DNA from: Malus domestica
Lineage: Eukaryota; Streptophyta; Magnoliopsida; Rosales; Rosaceae
Length of the DNA stretch: 64,000 bases
Assembly (NCBI RefSeq): GCF_042453785.1
Contig: NC_091673.1
Span: forward strand, 317,501-381,500
Direction of reading: 5' to 3'
Below, piece by piece: positions 58,603 through 64,000 of this stretch. Numbering within the stretch: the stretch's first letter is position 1; every line of letters begins with the position of its first letter. A program made the translations under genes and the position numbers. The notes under the pieces are model-generated. The model saw nothing but the letters and a program-made list of their open reading frames with translations, had not been told where the DNA came from and made no database searches.

Positions 58603-58836
58603 TTGTGTAATAACATTTGTATAATAACATTTTGTTGGATTTTTAGATCGTCGGGCCAGCCCCACTCTAACGACATCGATATTGTCCCCAACTTTACCAC
58701 ATGCCTAATCTAACTCAGCTGCCTCCATTTGTGTAATAACATTTGTATAATAACATTTTGTTGGATTTTTAGATCGTTGGGCCAGCCCCACTCTAACGAC
58801 ATCGATATTGTCCCCAACTTTACCACATGCCTAATC
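58603..58836. repeat. 126-bp tandem duplication
   Basis: The block from TTTGTGTAATAACATTTG to CTTTACCACATGCCTAATC occurs at about 58603-58710 and again 126 bp further on, almost unchanged. The second copy includes the left end of the TRIM LTR at 58759, so the duplication has added a partial extra LTR. Confidence 0.85.
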
Positions 58837-59307
58837 CGTCAGGTGTGATGTTTTACCACAAAAGACATCCATATTAGTTAGAGTAGGGTAATAGTATTTA
58901 AACCCATTGGGTTTCCTTTACCCCACGATGTGGGACATTTAACACACCCCCTCACGTGTAATCTCATTTAGTAGTTCACATGTAGAGATCCATATCGGTA
59001 ATTGAAACTCAGAAGTCGCCTCACGTTGGGCCCACTTGTTTTCAATGGAACTCAGTTGTCGTCTCTATATTAAGAGTTCATACTTGTTTCATTATGGGTG
59101 ACAAGCTCGTTGGCTTGCACACAAGCTCATTGGCTTGCACGAGCCCGCCCAACTCTAACGACACCGATATTGTCCTCAACTTTACCACTTGTCTAATCCG
59201 TCAGGTGTGGGGTTTTACTACAAAATGCATTGGTATTAGTTAGAGTAGGGTAATACTATTTAAACCCATTGGGTTTCCTTTACGCCACTGATGTGGGACA
59301 TTTAACA
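58759..59307 (-). mobile_element. TRIM element (copy 2, minus strand)
   Basis: Two related LTR copies lie at 58759-58944 and about 59140-59307. Both end, on the plus strand, GATGTGGGACATTTAACA. Read on the minus strand they start TGTTAAATGTCCCACATC and share with the TRIM at 13419 the blocks ACTAATA, CTTTTGT, CACACCTGACGGATT and GGGGACA(A/G)TATCG(A/G)TGT. A polypurine stretch (GTGAGGGGGTGTG) borders the 58944 LTR, where the TRIM model expects it. The region is noncoding. The LTRs differ at many positions and I found no clear target duplication, so the copy is old and disturbed. Confidence 0.75.
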
Positions 59308-59748
59308 CATTTGGCATATATGTATGTGTTTCGAACACACTGAAAAATCTCTTATTTATCTATCTTGAAAAAAGACACAATCAGTCAGATTCCTTGTTTT
59401 TTTACAGAGGCTCACTCAATATTCACTATCCCTTGTACGGATTATTTCCCCAATTAATAAAGATCGCACTTTTCTTAAAAAAACTTGAGCTAAGCTGGTG
59501 TAATATTAATCATGATTTTCAAGAGTAATTATATATGGATAGTAACAAGTTGAAGCGGTTAAAGTGTGGTTACATAAATAAATTAATGGTAAGTAATCCA
59601 ATTAATCAGATGTTTAATAAAGTGGATTTGGTGGATAATCAGGTCTCAGATCCGAGTAATAAATAGATAGCCATTTTTACCTCTCTTTTCTGTGTATAAA
59701 TATGACTTGGGACTGAGAGCCCTCTTCAACATTCATCAGACTTTCATG

Positions 59749-61725
<1,977 letters not shown>

Positions 61726-63330
61726 TTAAAAGCTACTTACAATATGATCTATATTCTGCTTAATATAATAAGAAATTGATTAAAATTATCAGAAATCAAA
61801 TCCTAACTGATTAAAATTAAATATTGGTGATATATCGTAATGAACACTTGAAATCATTAAAAGTGAGCATTCTTGCAAGTTAGAAAACTAAAGTGCAATT
61901 TGCATTGCCGGTATTCCATAACGAATGGGACGAAAATAAAACTTTCAGAAAAAAAGAGGAGTATGAGGTTTTACATGTCAGGGGCAGAGAAGCAGTTGCA
62001 AGTAGCAGCACAGTCCAGACAAGCGATATATATCAAACTATATATAGGTATGTTTGTATTGCAGATGCGCAACAGTAATACGCTTCAACAGATTCAGATT
62101 CAAGCTTCATTTACTGGGAGATAAAGTGAAAAAAATTCGAGTTATTAAAAATACATTTGTAGCTCAAAGGGTAAAACCGCTTTCAATTGCCTTATGTAGT
62201 TACTTTTAATCATGACGGAAAGTATTCAGCATAAATAAAAAATTTGTATTTTTCACAAAAAAAGTGTGTTGCCATCACCATTTCTAGGCTATTTTGCAAA
62301 TGAGAACAAATATCGTCGTCAAATCTATTTGCTTACACCTCCACTGCAAGTTCGCAACGTGAAATTTGAAAATTATGAAAGGCTTTTTGTTATTATTCAT
62401 GTAGATGGAGTCTCTTCAGGAAATGTTTTCGGCCTCACTACAATTTTTGTCCATTTATTTTTAAATTTTCGGCTTAAATAATAAATTTAAAATACATTTG
62501 TAGTTTAATAATTGGTAAACAAGCTTTCATTTTGCCTTATAAAGTTACTCTTAATCGTGATAGAAAATATTTCGCAAAAATGAAAAAATTGCATTTTTCT
62601 TAAAAAAAAAACGTGGGCTAACCATCACAATTTCTAACCATAATGAGTGAAATATGAATAATATTTCCCACTGCTTCGATGCTTCTTTGAAAAGTACTTA
62701 TACTCATGAATGCTTCTGTTAGAAGTGCTTTTATTCTAAACGTGTTGAAATTTGCTTAAAGAATCCTAAGATGCTTCTTCAAAAAAAGTTCCTATGTACC
62801 ATGAAGGCTTTGTGAGCTTTTTGTGTGCCAAAAGAAGTTAGAAAAGATATTAGCCCTTACAAAAGGAATCCCAAAGACAACAATTCACCATTTGGTGCTA
62901 TGATTGAATTGGATTTGATTGGATACACGAGAAATAATTGGTGAAGATAAAAGACGAAACATTACAAAAAATGCCAAGTTTTTTTATTTTTTATTTTTTA
63001 TTTTTTGTTGTCAAATGATTGATTTTATTAGATTAAATGTTAAATTAGCTATCAACAAAGTTTAAACCCATGTCATCATGCTAAAACTTAACCCCTTTCC
63101 ACTAATTTAGTAAAGAGCCACTTGCAATTTGTGAAAAGCTTTCGCATCTCCTTTCGTTTTTAAATTTCTTTTCTCACGGGCGCTTTCCACCAAAAAAGAA
63201 TTTCACACGTATGGTTTCCTCTCCAAAAATTTATATTGAAGCTCCTTTTTCCCTCCATAGAAACCCTAGAAGGGACAGAAGCTCTCTGCTCCTTCCTCTC
63301 GGGGGCTAACCCAAATACTCACACACAGAG
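61726..63330. other. Intergenic region with a diverged direct repeat
   Basis: A block of about 140 bp beginning AATACATTTGTAG occurs at 62149-62290 and again at 62490-62640 in diverged form (shared TTGCCTTAT, GTTAC(T)TTTAATC, CACAAAAAAA-type runs, CATCACNATTTCTA). Nothing coding is recognised. The last ~100 bp, with AAACCCTAG-type text (63262-63271) and CTCTCTG, look like the POT1 leader; AAACCCTA is also the plant telomere-repeat (telo-box) word common in plant leaders. Confidence 0.55.
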
Positions 63331-64000
63331 ATGCCACGTGGTGGTGGTAACTACTACAACTTCACGAAGATCAGGGACGCCATTGATTCCGTCGGCGCCA
63401 AGGTCAACGTAATCGGCGTCGTCCTCGAGTGCGGCTTCCCTCGCCAAACCAGAGGCACCGGTAAATCTTCTTCCTTCAATCAAATTCATCACATTTATGT
63501 AATGTGCTTGCACTATATATGTATATGTATTTATGTATGTGTGCATGTGTGTGTAAATGTGTCTATCTGTGGTGGCGATGATGAAACAAAGGCCGGACTT
63601 ACGGCTGCTTCCGGCAAGGTCGGTAGTAGATTGATGAGACTCTTAACGAAAAGGTGTTTGCTGAGCCGCGTGTTACTTTTGTTCCATTTCTCTGGGTCTT
63701 TATAATATTTTGTGTTTTTCTGTTAAATTAATTATTTTTAGCTCTGCTTTTGGATGCAGTTTTTCTTCTTTCTGTTTGTTATATACGTATTGGTGTGAAT
63801 CTTTTGCAGATTGGTTCGTTTCGGTGCGTATAATCGATGAGACGCATCAGGATCCCGGGTTGTCAGTTAATATATTTACAGATAGGAATGAATGTCCTCG
63901 CATTTTATCTGTTGGAGACATAATTCAGTTCCAACGCGTCACGGTATATCTTGGGCTTAACTTCATTTAATTTTCTTTCCAGGATTCTTCAATTGCTGAT
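63331..64000 (+). CDS. POT1: Protection of telomeres protein POT1, 5' part
   Basis: Two exons are in the window: 63331-63460 and 63810-63943, joined within an Asp codon (ACCG|GTAAAT .. TTGCAG|AT). The second ends at a phase-0 donor ACG|GTATAT, and the rest lies beyond the edge. The protein starts MPRGGGNYYNFTKIRDAID, then VNVIGVVLECGFPRQTRGTD and WFVSVRIIDETHQDPGLSVN, then IFTDRNECPRILSVGDIIQF: the first OB-fold (Telo_bind) of POT1, which binds the single-stranded G-rich telomeric overhang or, in some plants, works with telomerase. POT1a and POT1b cannot be told apart from this fragment. ORF continuation at 63461-63705 is intron. Confidence 0.85.

Overview
The window is nuclear DNA of a flowering plant. 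Its genes have many introns with GT..AG junctions, it carries a nuclear-type tRNA gene, and it holds a dense and varied load of plant transposable elements. The protein families point to a eudicot. Several short repeats look like ones I associate with Rosaceae (apple, pear, cherry group), but that is only an impression. CLPP2, a HUA2-family gene, a LysM-domain gene and HCF136 also sit together in Arabidopsis chromosome 5 (At5g23120-At5g23150, from memory), so the centre of the window looks like a conserved gene neighbourhood.

Layout. 1-7.5 kb is AT-rich and repeat-rich, with a Helitron-like terminus, a tandem repeat and a scrambled chromovirus fossil. 7.6-10.0 kb holds a two-exon gene for an unrecognised basic membrane-anchored protein; its intron contains a Mutator-like MITE with a perfect 9-bp target duplication. 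12.8-29.6 kb is CLPP2 (mitochondrial ClpP), split by a 16.1-kb intron that houses a small TRIM element and, 36 bp further on, a 13.5-kb very young Ty3/gypsy Tat-lineage retrotransposon. 30.6-39.4 kb is an 11-exon HUA2-LIKE gene (PWWP + CID). 43.5-45.6 kb (minus) is a LysM-domain protein. 48.7-50.9 kb (minus) is a chloroplast Fe superoxide dismutase of FSD3 type. 51-55.6 kb is repeats, including a solo LTR with a perfect target duplication. 56.1-58.2 kb (minus) is HCF136, a photosystem II assembly factor. A tRNA-Ala(AGC) gene follows at 58.3 kb, a second TRIM copy at 58.8-59.3 kb, a GH9 endoglucanase at 59.9-61.7 kb, and the first two exons of POT1 at the right edge.

The most striking object is the Tat retrotransposon at 14035-27506. 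Besides gag-protease and RT-RNaseH-second RNaseH-integrase on the plus strand, it carries on the opposite strand a complete-looking four-exon gene for a plant mobile domain (PMD) protein with a coiled-coil tail. That gene has its own TATA box, three short phase-compatible introns and a stop only 48 bp from the end of pol. The two LTRs differ at about 3 of 921 positions, so the element inserted very recently, inside an intron of an essential-looking mitochondrial protease gene.

The host genes do not form an operon. Three of them (FSD3, HCF136, CLPP2) serve organelles. The others act in RNA processing (HUA2-like), cell wall (GH9) and telomere protection (POT1).
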